Assembly: GCA_003024985.2 (NCBI GenBank)
Contig: PXIH01S0049479.1
Reading direction: 5' to 3' (one strand)
Source: Euperipatoides rowelli
Taxonomy: Eukaryota > Onychophora > Udeonychophora > Euonychophora > Peripatopsidae
DNA: 10,457 nucleotides
Position 1 is the first letter of the stretch, and the number at the start of each line of letters is the position of its first letter. The notes under the pieces are model-generated. The model ran no database searches and had not been told where the DNA came from. It was given only the letters and a program-made list of their open reading frames with translations. Shown here in pieces: positions 1 through 7,699 of the stretch. The translations under genes were made by a program, and so were the position numbers.

Positions 1-763
1 ATAATTAAAATATAAAGAAAATACATACAAATTACATATTTAAAAATAAATAAATAAAATGAAATGGAAATAGGAATATATAAATAGATGCTATACAATG
101 AGTTACAAACCTGAAAATATAAATGTACAGTAAATATTATTTATATTTAGATGAGGTAATTTTGGTCATAATACAAGTTGTGCAATAAAATAAAATTTGA
201 TAAAAAATTATAACTTGTTAATTAATAGCATTAAACTGTATCCTCCAATTTGCTGATATTCTTTTATGTATAGAAACTTTTAAAACAAAAATCTAAGGTC
301 AAAAATAATGCATGAGGTTTTTCTTCTTTAAATTATGTATTTATTATTGTCAAGGCAATTTAAAAATAAAAATAAAACAAAAATGAAACTAAAATATTGA
401 GAAAATTATTTTTCATAAAATTACAAGTGATTAAGATTTAAAGAATATATTGGAGTATTAAAAATAGTCTTACTTTAAGTGCAAAATAAATGGAAATATA
501 GTAAAATTGAAAAATTATATATTTTTCTATGGGAAAAGAGTTTTCTAGGAAAATAAATAATCTAAAACAAATACTGTATCTAAAATATAAATTTGTTTAG
601 TATGAAAAAAATTAAAATTAAATTTAAAAATTTTAACCAGAGTACCCCAAATTAAAATCAATTATAGATACTTTTAATAAAATGGTTGAATGTTTTCAGC
701 TTATGGCAAAGATTTTTGAAATAAGTTAAATATATAATTTGGTTGTAGTGGAAGGGGAAAAAC
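1..763. other. A/T-rich non-coding stretch
   Basis: No gene or recognisable element was found on either strand. The stretch is dominated by short A/T runs such as aaataaataaataaaat near 47-60, and stop codons are frequent in all frames. It lies directly upstream of the Penelope-like remnant, where that element's reverse transcriptase would be expected. I could not recognise any RT motif, so the element was either truncated at its 5' side or has decayed beyond reading by eye. Confidence 0.6.
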
Positions 764-1000
764 AGTATATATGCAGGAGTACAACACTTAGCTGGACAAA
801 CAGTCAGTGATTTACAAACACACTCTAGATAGGGGCATCAAATAGATATAAATGATTTGCATATCTTGGTAACCATTGATAACAAACTGAAGAGACATAT
901 CGTTGAGTCAATTATCATTTCACATTTGAAGCCTAATTTGAATAAATCCCAAAGACTTCCAGTTTTTCATTTCACAATAATAATGAGTACAATAAAACTT
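764..1000 (+). mobile_element. Penelope-like element remnant, GIY-YIG endonuclease end
   Basis: The plus-strand frame through position 857 reads in-frame from about 764 to 1045 with one stop, TAG at 830-832. It contains LAGQTVSDLQTHSR, then stop, then GHQIDINDLHIL, then KLKRHIVESIIISHLKPNLN followed by KSQRLPVF. This order resembles the GIY-YIG endonuclease at the C-terminus of Penelope-like retroelements: a GQT-R-L motif, an H-GH-ID segment, an IL segment, and an ESI-I---KP-LN tail with a nearby LP. In intact elements this nuclease nicks target DNA for insertion. The expected spacing between the GQT motif and the GH-ID motif is too short here, which suggests an internal deletion. The GIY and YIG strands themselves are not clear. 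The open stretch after 857 starts only with TTG and is not an independent gene. The family assignment comes from remembered motif order, not a search; a chance match is possible but the tail fits well. Confidence 0.6.
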
Positions 1001-1288
1001 TTAGTTTGGTATGTATTACAGGAAGGTAAAATTGAATTTAGTTAATTTTAAATCATATTGTAAATAAAAAATAAAATTATTTTTATTTCGTTCACCACTT
1101 CTTAAATAAATATAGGCTTTCCCTTTTTTTTTTTGATTAATGTATAAATATTTATTTTGTATTTTTTTTTAAATGGAGCGAGTTTTCAAGAAAATTTGTA
1201 AATTTTTAAGGATATTTGTCTATTTGTTACTTTCATTAGCACTCATTATGTTAATTATTTTATTCTCATAGGTGCCTTGAAAAAGCCC

Positions 1289-1321
1289 CCAATTAATGTT
1301 AAAAGGGCAGAAATTAATTGG
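1289..1321. repeat. Inverted repeat, 9-bp perfect arms
   Basis: The arms ccaattaat (1289-1297) and attaattgg (1313-1321) are perfect reverse complements around a 15-base loop. Arms this A/T-rich can arise by chance in this base composition, so no function is claimed. Confidence 0.5.
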
Positions 1322-1521
1322 ATTTAAATGCACTTCTTGAATAAAAACCTTGATTCTTTACTACATGCACTATGTTGGAGCTTTCTTCAAAACTTGTATA
1401 GGAGCATTGCATGTTTTGTGTGGAATTTCTTCATAAACATATGTTTCATTAATTTGATTTAAGGAGACCTCAAATTATCATTCTGGGTTCTAGTGTTGAA
1501 GCTAAAGAATTGGGGTAAAAG

Positions 1522-1551
1522 AGTCAGTGTTAGAAATTTCTAACACTGACT
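1522..1551. repeat. 30-bp perfect palindrome
   Basis: The left half is agtcagtgttagaaa (1522-1536) and the right half (1537-1551) is its exact reverse complement with no spacer. The match breaks at the next base on each side (g at 1521, a at 1552). The ends read CAGTG and CACTG, as in the termini of some DNA transposons, so this could be two abutting terminal repeats left by a near-complete internal deletion. It could equally be a young spontaneous palindrome. No flanking target duplication is obvious. Confidence 0.9.
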
Positions 1552-1889
1552 ATTCAATTTCCAAGTCACAATTATTAAAACAATCTAGGTTCTTGTCTTT
1601 TATACGCCTGCATACATGTGAATATTAAAATTAAATTTAGGCAAACAAAATTCTTATAAACATTTATTTTATAATTAATATTTGTCACCATTTGTTATTT
1701 GTTTTCTTCTTTTAACATCATTTGAAATGAATTTGACATTAACTCAGCTTATCCATGATAAAGAAACTTGCACAAATTTGTCCACAAATGGTGGTTGATT
1801 GATTAACGGTTGTGCTGATGGAAATTGTGTAAAAAATTATTTAAATCATCAAAAAATGTTTATTTCACCTCTTGATTATCATAGGGTTG

Positions 1890-1965
1890 GAACATAGTTG
1901 TTTATTATGTAGTAGAAGTTAGGGTTCAGGTTGGGATGAGAGTTAGGACTTTAAATAAAAAAATA
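1890..1965 (+). repeat. Dispersed repeat, copy 1 (TTAGGG-containing)
   Basis: The core agttagggttcaggttggga (within 1917-1940) is repeated exactly on the minus strand near 10132-10153. Similarity continues with small gaps on both sides: catag-ttgtttattatgtagtag upstream, and gttagg followed by taaataaaa downstream. This makes a shared block of roughly 70-80 bases, which is far more than chance. The core includes one TTAGGG unit but is not a telomeric array. The parent family was not recognised; a non-autonomous transposon is the likeliest source. Confidence 0.75.
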
Positions 1966-2600
1966 AGGCTCATATCCATTAGTCATTGTGAGTTTATAAA
2001 AGAAAAGTTCCAAAATCTAACCTGGAATAGACAGCACAACCACAAGTTAGAGCAGCAAAAAGAAAAATAAGAAACAGGTACAAGGTAACCGGGTCCTTGC
2101 ATCTTCAGATCCATGATAGTGCATCACAATGTTAAATTTCCCAAGCCATTATTTTAACAAGTTTCATTCCATGCCAAAATTTTGATCATATTTTTTTTAA
2201 TTTACCAACAATATTTCTTTCTTCTTAAACTGATTTCCCCCAATAGCCAACACAAATATAAAATTTCACAACTTTCGAACTTCAAAAGGTCCCCCTCCAC
2301 ATAACACCCCTGATGGCAACTCTCAAATTTATATCTTTCTAAACACTAAACCTAACATAATTATTACTTCTCAAATTTTTTAATTTTATTTTATAAGTTG
2401 AGCTAGATTTGGACACAAAATAAATAAAACTTGACTAAGAATATTCAAATTATGCAAATGTTGATTTGCATAAGAGTGACAACTTAACTAGATGAATCTT
2501 TATATAGATTTGATCACAATCACATCCAATATGGTATTGTTTTATTTGAATTCTTTTAATTTATAAATTTAAAAGCAAAGTATAAAATATGAATAAAGTG
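1966..2600. other. Non-coding stretch without recognised element
   Basis: No gene was found. There is a slightly G/C-richer patch around 2015-2110 (containing ggtaaccgggtcc) and a C-rich patch around 2288-2325 (ggtccccctccac). Neither gave a readable protein motif or a B-box in a tRNA-like setting. The only precise structure is the octamer inverted repeat at 2450-2473. Confidence 0.5.
2450..2473. repeat. Inverted pair of ATGCAAAT octamers
   Basis: The arms ttatgcaaat (2450-2459) and atttgcataa (2464-2473) are perfect reverse complements separated by gttg. Each arm holds ATGCAAAT, the classic octamer bound by POU-domain transcription factors in animals. Two octamers facing each other at this spacing could be a dimer site, but the sequence is A/T-rich and no gene is nearby, so a regulatory role is only a possibility. 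Confidence 0.6.
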
Positions 2601-2702
2601 TCACTCAGTCTGAGAAATTATTAAAAAAACAAACATTGTAGATAGCAACAAACAGTTTGTGACAAAATGTAGGTCTTAATAGGTGCATGCTGGGAAACAA
2701 TA

Positions 2703-2723
2703 GGTGGCACTTGAATTGCCACC
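2703..2723. repeat. Short inverted repeat, 7-bp arms
   Basis: The arms ggtggca (2703-2709) and tgccacc (2717-2723) are perfect reverse complements with a 7-base loop. It lies in the G/C-richer island (about 2680-2870) that also holds the transposase remnant and may belong to the same element. Confidence 0.5.
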
Positions 2724-2778
2724 ATCAAAAAATGGCTTCTATGCAGTAAAAGGATTTTTGCTATAAAGTGGCTGGATG

Positions 2779-3025
2779 ATTTCCAACAAATGGATGGGTG
2801 GGATGGCCTAACACCATGGTTACTATGATTGCTGGGCATAATCTCTCAGAACTTTTACTTGTGGGGTTAAATCCAGGACAAAGTCTATTCAACAGCAATG
2901 ACTTATGATGATTACATTGAAGATGAGAATAGCAAATGCTATTGTTTCTTGTTAGATAATATGGTGAGAAAGTGAATAATGATTGTATATGCCAATAATC
3001 ATAATGAAAGTGTATTAAAATTCAA
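2779..3025 (+). mobile_element. Decayed mariner/IS630-type DDE transposase, C-terminal part
   Basis: Three blocks in consistent order match the C-terminal half of the mariner-like DDE transposases common in invertebrates, which cut and paste DNA between terminal repeats. First, FQQ-DG near 2780-2797 matches the FQQDGA motif that carries the second catalytic aspartate. Second, NFYLWG, stop, IQDKVYST near 2850-2895 matches the DFFLWG-YIKDKVY motif that follows the third catalytic acid. Third, another frame near 2920-3020 gives RIANAIVS, then W-stop-E-S-E-stop-stop-L, then NNHNESVL in a further frame shift. These match the family's R-IR-AI, W-ELEYRL and GGHIEHVL tail. Two stops there look like one-base decay of Tyr and Arg codons. 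The SPDLTP segment is damaged, the N-terminal DNA-binding half was not found, and no terminal repeats were identified. The copy cannot make a working protein. Confidence 0.65.
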
Positions 3026-3185
3026 ATAAAATTTTATGAGTTTATCTACATAAACCACACCTCATTGGTGTCAATTTGAGGGGTATCCTAAATGATCTCT
3101 TTATGCTCCCATTTTTAGGAAAATTATTGACTGTATTTGAGGGTCATAAATCTACGAGACATTAGTAAGCATTCTAATATAGGAA

Positions 3186-3280
3186 ATTTAAGTCATAGTC
3201 ATTAATGTAGAAAATCTAAATCATAGTCACCATATTGATGTAGACCATGTAAGTTATGGTGGTCATATTGATATACTGTA
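3186..3280 (+). repeat. Degenerate tandem repeat, three units of about 28-34 bp
   Basis: Three consecutive units share the pattern aagtcatagtca-ttaatgtaga. They begin near 3186 (atttaagtcatagtcattaa), 3214 (atctaaatcatagtcaccat) and 3247 (tgtaagttatggtggtcata). Units two and three also share catattgat. The copies differ by point changes and a small gap, so the array is old and short. Confidence 0.6.
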
Positions 3281-3541
3281 GATGACAATCTACAAATAAT
3301 CTCTAGTGTTATAATCTCTCAATATAATACTGGCTTAGACAAAATCAAAGATTATATTTGTTAACTTCTAAGGCAATAGAAAACTTTAAAGATGTAATCT
3401 ACAATTTCCAAATATTTCTCCTGAAGTAAAATTAGAATAGTAACATTGAAATGAAAGAGCTTAACTAATTGAATCTTCCTGCATTAAGTTTTTATTAATA
3501 ATATTCAATTTAGTGTTCACTCCCTATCATATTTTAAAATT

Positions 3542-3560
3542 TTAGACTTTTAGAGTCTAA
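3542..3560. repeat. Short hairpin, 7-bp arms
   Basis: The arms ttagact (3542-3548) and agtctaa (3554-3560) are perfect reverse complements around a 5-base loop. It sits just before the recognisable LINE remnant; no role is evident. Confidence 0.4.
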
Positions 3561-3605
3561 TATTTTCTACATCCATGTATTTAAGATGGTAGAACTACTA
3601 AAGAG

Positions 3606-4115
3606 ATTCGAACAAGTATAGGAATGGATAAATCTGCATTTCTGGAAACAAAAAGAACTTCTAAGAAAAGATGTTAACTAACAGTTAAAATTTAAAATGT
3701 TAAAATACTATGTTTTGTCAGTTTTCTTATATGGATATGAGACTTGGACTTTAACCAAAGACCAGAAAGTAGATCATTTTCTTCTGATATCTGGTGTGCT
3801 AGAAGAATGTTGAAAATAAAATGAACAGATTTGAAAAAATCAGAAAGTGTTGGGAAGATGGGGAGGTGGTTATAGTATTTTGGATGAAGTAAGGAAGAAG
3901 AAATGGAAATACGTTGAGCATGTCTTGAGAGGATCTGCAGGAATTAGACTAGTAACAGAACTAGAGGGATGGACAGAAAGGAAATAGAAGAGGAAATCCA
4001 AGAAGAGAAGGGTTGGATGACCTTAAATAATGGGATATCAAACAATTCTCTGTTTAAAAAATATTTCACAATGCATGAGTGCGAACCGTCGCCATGGAGA
4101 ATGCACCCTATGATA
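3606..4115 (+). mobile_element. LINE (non-LTR retrotransposon) remnant, C-terminal end of the RT polyprotein
   Basis: Several reading-frame fragments follow the order found after the reverse transcriptase core of many invertebrate non-LTR elements. IRTSIGMDKSAF is at 3606-3641. ELLRKDVN, stop, then QLKFKMLKYYVLSVFLYGYE and TWTLTKDQKV run through about 3655-3774; LYG-ETWTLT is the family hallmark. A frame change then gives SDIWCARRMLKIK, stop, TD (about 3783-3830). A further block reads VRKKKWKYVEHVLRG (about 3889-3932), matching the usual RR-KY-GHVLRG. Another frame gives GNRRGNPRREGLDDLK (about 3980-4027), matching the GKRGRGRPRR-WLDDLK motif. A final SPWRM near 4091-4105 may be the terminal DR--WR block. 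In intact elements this protein copies the RNA into DNA at the target site. At least three frame changes and several stops make this copy dead. The RT catalytic core upstream is absent, consistent with 5' truncation. The exact clade cannot be named from this portion. Confidence 0.8.
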
Positions 4116-4175
4116 ACGAAGTTAATATATTTTTAATTAAATTTATTTTTCTGTAAATTACTAAATGCACCCTAT
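4100..4175 (+). repeat. 12-bp direct repeat flanking a 52-base A/T-rich spacer
   Basis: aatgcaccctat occurs at 4100-4111 and again at 4164-4175. The first copy is at the apparent 3' end of the LINE remnant. It could be a slipped duplication of the LINE tail. It does not bracket the LINE, so it is not the LINE's own target duplication. Confidence 0.5.
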
Positions 4176-4470
4176 ATAATTATAAATATAATTCTCCTTT
4201 TCTTTCTTTTTGTTTCTTTGTCTGTCTATGATATGACATCGTGCAGCAGATTGACAAAAATTTAATTCTCCTCAAATTGAACGGAGCTTTAATTCAGTAG
4301 CAGTTGGCTGGCTAGCAGGTCAGCCAAAGCATTATGATGTAATTAAATTTTTGGAAAAATCCCAATTTACAGTTCCCATAAGATGGATACCATCCCAGAT
4401 GTTTATTATCGATAATTATTAAAAGACACATTCGTGATTTTAAAATATTGAATAATAAACTAAATCAACG
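4176..4470. other. Non-coding stretch with a small G/C-richer patch
   Basis: No gene was found. The patch around 4295-4330 contains a stem with arms ttggctg (4304-4310) and cagccaa (4321-4327) around a 10-base loop. Near 4408-4419 there is a 12-base A/T palindrome, attatcgataat. Neither is tied to a known element. Confidence 0.45.
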
Positions 4471-4590
4471 ATATCTTAACCTTAATACTATAATAACCTT
4501 ATCTTCAACTTATGTGAGATTTTAAAACAAAATATGACTATATCCTAATCTTAATACTACACTGACCCTATCATGTGAATGAAATTTAAC
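4471..4590 (+). repeat. Decayed tandem duplication, period about 69 bp
   Basis: atatcttaaccttaatacta at 4471-4490 returns as atatcctaatcttaatacta at 4540-4559. Similarity continues through ataacctta/ctgacccta, tatgtga/catgtga and gatttta/gaaattta. The second copy lacks about 7-8 bases in its middle. The differences are mainly transitions and one gap, so the duplication is not recent. Confidence 0.7.
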
Positions 4591-5119
4591 ACATTTACAC
4601 TACAACATATTTGCCAAAATATATGTTTTTATATTTTGTTTTTTGAACATTAAAAAAATGTAATTAATTGCTAACAATATATTCAAAGTTTTAATGAGAG
4701 AAATGGTGAATTTATTTCTTCTTGCCAGAACTTTATAAATCAAATTTAGAATAATTTATTCACAGATTTAAGCTGTCCTTCCATTTCATTCTAAAGCCCG
4801 AGATAAAAAAAAATGGCTCAGTTCATTAAAATTGCTACAGTGAATTTAATAATTATTGTAATCAAAAATTATTATTGCATTGTATTATAACTTTAGACTA
4901 TTAAGTGCTTTTTCATTTTTTCATCATATTAATTAAATTATGTAATATGATATTTTTGGGGATACNAGCTTGAAATGAATTTCTAATATTAACCTCACTC
5001 GGAGATCTAAAGTCAATCTAAATATTATTTTGAAGGCAGACGCAAAGAATGAATTTTCTTTACATATCATTATTTGCAGCAACCAAATGATTTAAATCTA
5101 AGTCAAATGTTAACACTTT
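4591..5119. other. Non-coding stretch, one ambiguous base
   Basis: No gene or element was recognised. Homopolymer runs are common (for example around 4809-4816). There is an N at 4966, meaning the base was not resolved in the source assembly. Confidence 0.6.
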
Positions 5120-5136
5120 ATCTCCTATAAGGAGAT
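5120..5136. repeat. Short hairpin, 7-bp arms and 3-base loop
   Basis: The arms atctcct (5120-5126) and aggagat (5130-5136) are perfect reverse complements around ata. It stands alone, with no U-run or gene end attached, so it is not called a terminator. Confidence 0.45.
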
Positions 5137-6200
5137 GCAAGCTCTTTTTATTGTTTAAAACAAAAAATTTATTGTCAATTTTATATATAGAATTAAATAT
5201 TTAAGCATTTATTAAACACTAGCTGAGCTTGTCCCATGCACTGATTAATCTAACCTGGAAATTGCTGAGATTAGGGAGTAATATATTTTAGATGTTTACA
5301 GCTACCGTCTTTCGAATCAGAGTTCCTGTTAAAGTTCAAGATGTTACAAACTCCAGGAAAAAGCTAATTTACAAAATTTAATAATTTTAAATCCGTGGTA
5401 GGACAAAACTGGTCATAAGTTCGGTTGATTGACAAATCCGAACCAATCAATTAAAGTTTGGTTAACTTCTTGAGTAGTTTGGTTAGGAAAATAAAGTCCA
5501 CAACAATAAACCAATCAATAGCAATGACCAGGTGGAAAAAAGGGATGAGAATAGTAAATATCAAAAGTCACCGTTATGGCTATTACAGAGAGGTCTCTAT
5601 TGTTCAGAGGATTAAAATCACAGAAGAGAAGCTGGCAAATAACAAAAGGAAATCTTAAAATGAAGATATTAAATTTTAAATAATTCAAAGTCTTCTTTAG
5701 AATATAGAACAGTATAAAATAACTCAAACAAGTAAAATAAAAACATATATAAAAATAAATATACACAACTTAAATAGCAGGTTAAAGAAACTAAGATTAA
5801 TAAAAAGGATAAATTCAAAAGATTCAAAATTAGTCAAATTTTAAAATAATTTAATATTTAATTCTGATGCTGTAATGAGTAATATGCACAGCATTCAGCT
5901 CAGCAAACACCCTCACATTCAGGTAATATGGCAAAAGAATAGTTGATCTATCATTTACTAACTGCATGCAGGACAATAAATGATACAAATGGCAATATAA
6001 GAAAAATATGTTTTTCAGAAAAACTAAATTTCACAGCGTAACTTATAAAGATGGGATAAATATTAAATACTTAATTTTTCTTTAATAAAAACATTATTTG
6101 ATATAAAATTTATAAAAAAACAAACTGTTTTTTGAGAAATGAATGATGAACTAGTACAAGCTAAAATATAACAATATACTGCATACAGTATACTATAGGC
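5137..6200. other. Non-coding stretch
   Basis: No gene could be supported. Open stretches at 5458-5658 (+, TTG start) and 5515-5766 (-) overlap each other, have low-complexity composition and match no family I know. A slightly G/C-richer zone runs from about 5220 to 5640. Within it the heptamer caatcaa or its complement recurs (5425-5431, 5444-5450, about 5511-5517), and agtttggtta occurs twice (about 5455 and 5475). Confidence 0.55.
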
Positions 6201-6257
6201 TAAATTAATGGATTAGAATGGTGAAATCCCATTCAATAAATATAAATTAATGGATTA
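6201..6257 (+). repeat. 15-bp direct repeat around a small stem
   Basis: taaattaatggatta occurs exactly at 6201-6215 and 6243-6257. Between the copies is a stem with arms gaatgg (6216-6221) and ccattc (6229-6234). This has the look of a target duplication around a tiny insert, but the insert of 27 bases is too short to identify. A local slippage duplication is as likely. Confidence 0.6.
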
Positions 6258-6840
6258 TATACTTATTTTGAAAAGTTGACAATATTTCATAAGAAAATTT
6301 ACACAAGTGTTTCAGTATAATCAAATACTTCATAGGATGAGTAAAAATAATGACAATTTGATAAATAAAAAAATCATAAATACATCTTACTAAAACCAGA
6401 TGTATAATTTAATTCAATAATTATTTGTCTATTGTTCGAAGTATTGGATATTGATAACAAATAGTTCCAGAAAAATTTACAGTAATGAAAATGATGAAAG
6501 TAGCCTTACTTAAAGGTATAGAAAATTAAAGTAGCCATAACAAAGTTGTACAATAAGTTGTTCTCAAACAAAGGTAATCAGAAGCAAAAATCCAAAATTA
6601 AATTTATTGAAAATCAAGACAAAATCGATTATCAATCAAGAATAGTTTGCTATTAACAGATTTCTATTGAATTTGTTTAAATTATATTTTTAATTATATT
6701 TTTGTGCAAAAATGCTTTAATTTTTCCGCATAAGTATGTTTTACAAAATAATAGGGTTTCTTTTCTTTTCTTTTGTACTATAATGTCTTATTTCATAAAT
6801 TTTGCAATAGCACTCAAATGATAAGTACACTACATTATAT
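6258..6840. other. Non-coding stretch without recognised element
   Basis: No gene, tRNA-like box pair or long repeat was seen. The sequence is A/T-rich with stops in every frame. It ends where the tRNA-like SINE head begins. Confidence 0.6.
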
Positions 6841-6990
6841 AGCTCCATGGTCTTAGCAGTTGCTGGTGGAACCAGTACATTAAGCAGGTTGTAGGTTCGA
6901 TTTCTGAGCAGCCCTGGTGTGGAAAATTAAGAATTTTCTTTCTACATTAGTATGCATTGGGGATTTTTTTCTACTTGAGGTTAATTAGAA
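6841..6990 (+). mobile_element. tRNA-derived SINE
   Basis: The first 75 bases have tRNA architecture. An A-box-like tggtcttagcag lies at 6848-6859 and a B-box-like ggttcgatttc at 6894-6904. The start-to-start spacing of 46 bases is close to that of a class I tRNA gene. These are the internal RNA polymerase III promoter boxes that drive SINE transcription. The cloverleaf is too damaged for a functional tRNA: the T-stem has mismatches and there is no clean acceptor stem. A tail beginning gccctggtgtggaaaatt continues past the tRNA part, as in a SINE body. The 3' end is uncertain and no clear target duplication was found. Confidence 0.6.
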
Positions 6991-7108
6991 TTATCCTGAT
7001 AGAAGAAAAATTAGATTTTTGATATGGAAATGAATGGTACAAGAATAACAGAACAAGTACCGACAATCTGTTTGTAGGCAGAAGAAAGGAAGATTGTTAA
7101 ATTAGAAT

Positions 7109-7131
7109 AATAAAGTGCTTTGCACTTTATT
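7109..7131. repeat. Perfect hairpin, 10-bp arms and 3-base loop
   Basis: The arms aataaagtgc (7109-7118) and gcactttatt (7122-7131) are exact reverse complements around ttt, followed by an A-rich run. It is located about 120 bases past the SINE. It is too short for a microRNA precursor. Confidence 0.7.
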
Positions 7132-7319
7132 TAAAAAAATAAGTAGGCTACATTATTACAAAAGGGTATCAAACATAATTTCTCATCAAATGGGGGTATA
7201 TAAATTAAAAATGTTACATATTACTGCTCTAACATCACTTAATTGAAATGTACAATAGATAAAGATAAATGAATACCAAATTACTTGAAATTAGAGCTTA
7301 TAACTATTAACAAGGTTGT

Positions 7320-7612
7320 TTAATCCTTTCATTGCGGAATTAAATTTCACAGTCAATTATCCACCAAAAAATGAAATTCCTATTCTATGCTTCTAACACA
7401 CTTTTTCAGTATCGATTGTAGTATAGGTTTTCATATTCTGCATTAAAATTCTTTTATTCCCACCCTGTAAAGAAATATTTGATGAAATATGTGAAACTAT
7501 TGAGAAAATCTCTGAAAAATCATCTAAATACAGTGGGGTAATTCCGCTCTCAGCAGTTAATGGCAATAAAATTTAAAGTGGATATATCCATTTTACACAG
7601 CAAAAGGGTTAA
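7320..7612. mobile_element. piggyBac-type non-autonomous element (MITE)
   Basis: The left end reads ttaatcctttcattgcgg from 7320. The right end read inward on the minus strand is ttaacccttttgctgtgt from 7612. The first 20 bases agree at 14 positions, and almost all differences are transitions. Both ends start at TTAA, the target that piggyBac transposases use and duplicate, followed by a CCCTTT-type terminus typical of that superfamily. The element is 293 bp, far too small to encode the transposase, so it would have been moved by an enzyme made elsewhere. A minus-strand open frame of 59 codons inside it (7572-7396) matches nothing I know and is within chance expectation. The left terminus is the more decayed end. 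Confidence 0.6.
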
Positions 7613-7660
7613 TACAATAATTTAATTTAGCAAATACAGTAATATAAAAAAAAATATTGA

Positions 7661-7690
7661 TGGTATCTATTTTACATGCAGCTAAAGGAA
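7661..7690. repeat. Second copy of the piggyBac-like right terminus
   Basis: tggtatctattttacatgca followed by gctaaagg resembles the right end of the upstream element (tggatatatccattttacac followed by agcaaaaggg at 7579-7608). About 24 of 30 positions agree with small gaps. The TTAA expected at its edge is not intact (aagtaga). It may be the remains of an adjacent or nested related element. Confidence 0.4.
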
Positions 7691-7699
7691 GTAGATATA

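Noticed and set aside
1917-1952. Telomeric repeat
   Set aside because: Only one or two degenerate TTAGGG-like units are present; the shared flanks show a dispersed repeat instead.
2621-2839. 72-codon open frame on the minus strand
   Set aside because: It runs partly antisense to the mariner-like remnant, whose motifs read on the plus strand, and its translation matches no family I know.
2015-5260. 13-bp match atctaacctggaa at 2015-2027 and 5248-5260
   Set aside because: The flanks do not match, and one such pair is plausible by chance in 10 kb.
5458-5658. 66-codon plus-strand open frame
   Set aside because: It starts with TTG, has no domain or splice context, overlaps an opposite-strand frame, and has the length expected by chance.
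5515-5766. 83-codon minus-strand frame rich in Phe, Tyr and Ile
   Set aside because: The hydrophobic, low-complexity translation follows from the A/T-rich base composition; no motif is visible.
6841-6915. Functional tRNA gene
   Set aside because: The boxes are present, but stems are mismatched and the sequence continues into a SINE body.
7109-7131. microRNA precursor or bacterial-type terminator
   Set aside because: The stem is only 10 bp with a 3-base loop, and the context is eukaryotic with no gene upstream.
7396-7572. 59-codon minus-strand stop-free frame inside the piggyBac-like element
   Set aside because: Several such frames are expected by chance at this base composition, and it lacks transposase motifs.
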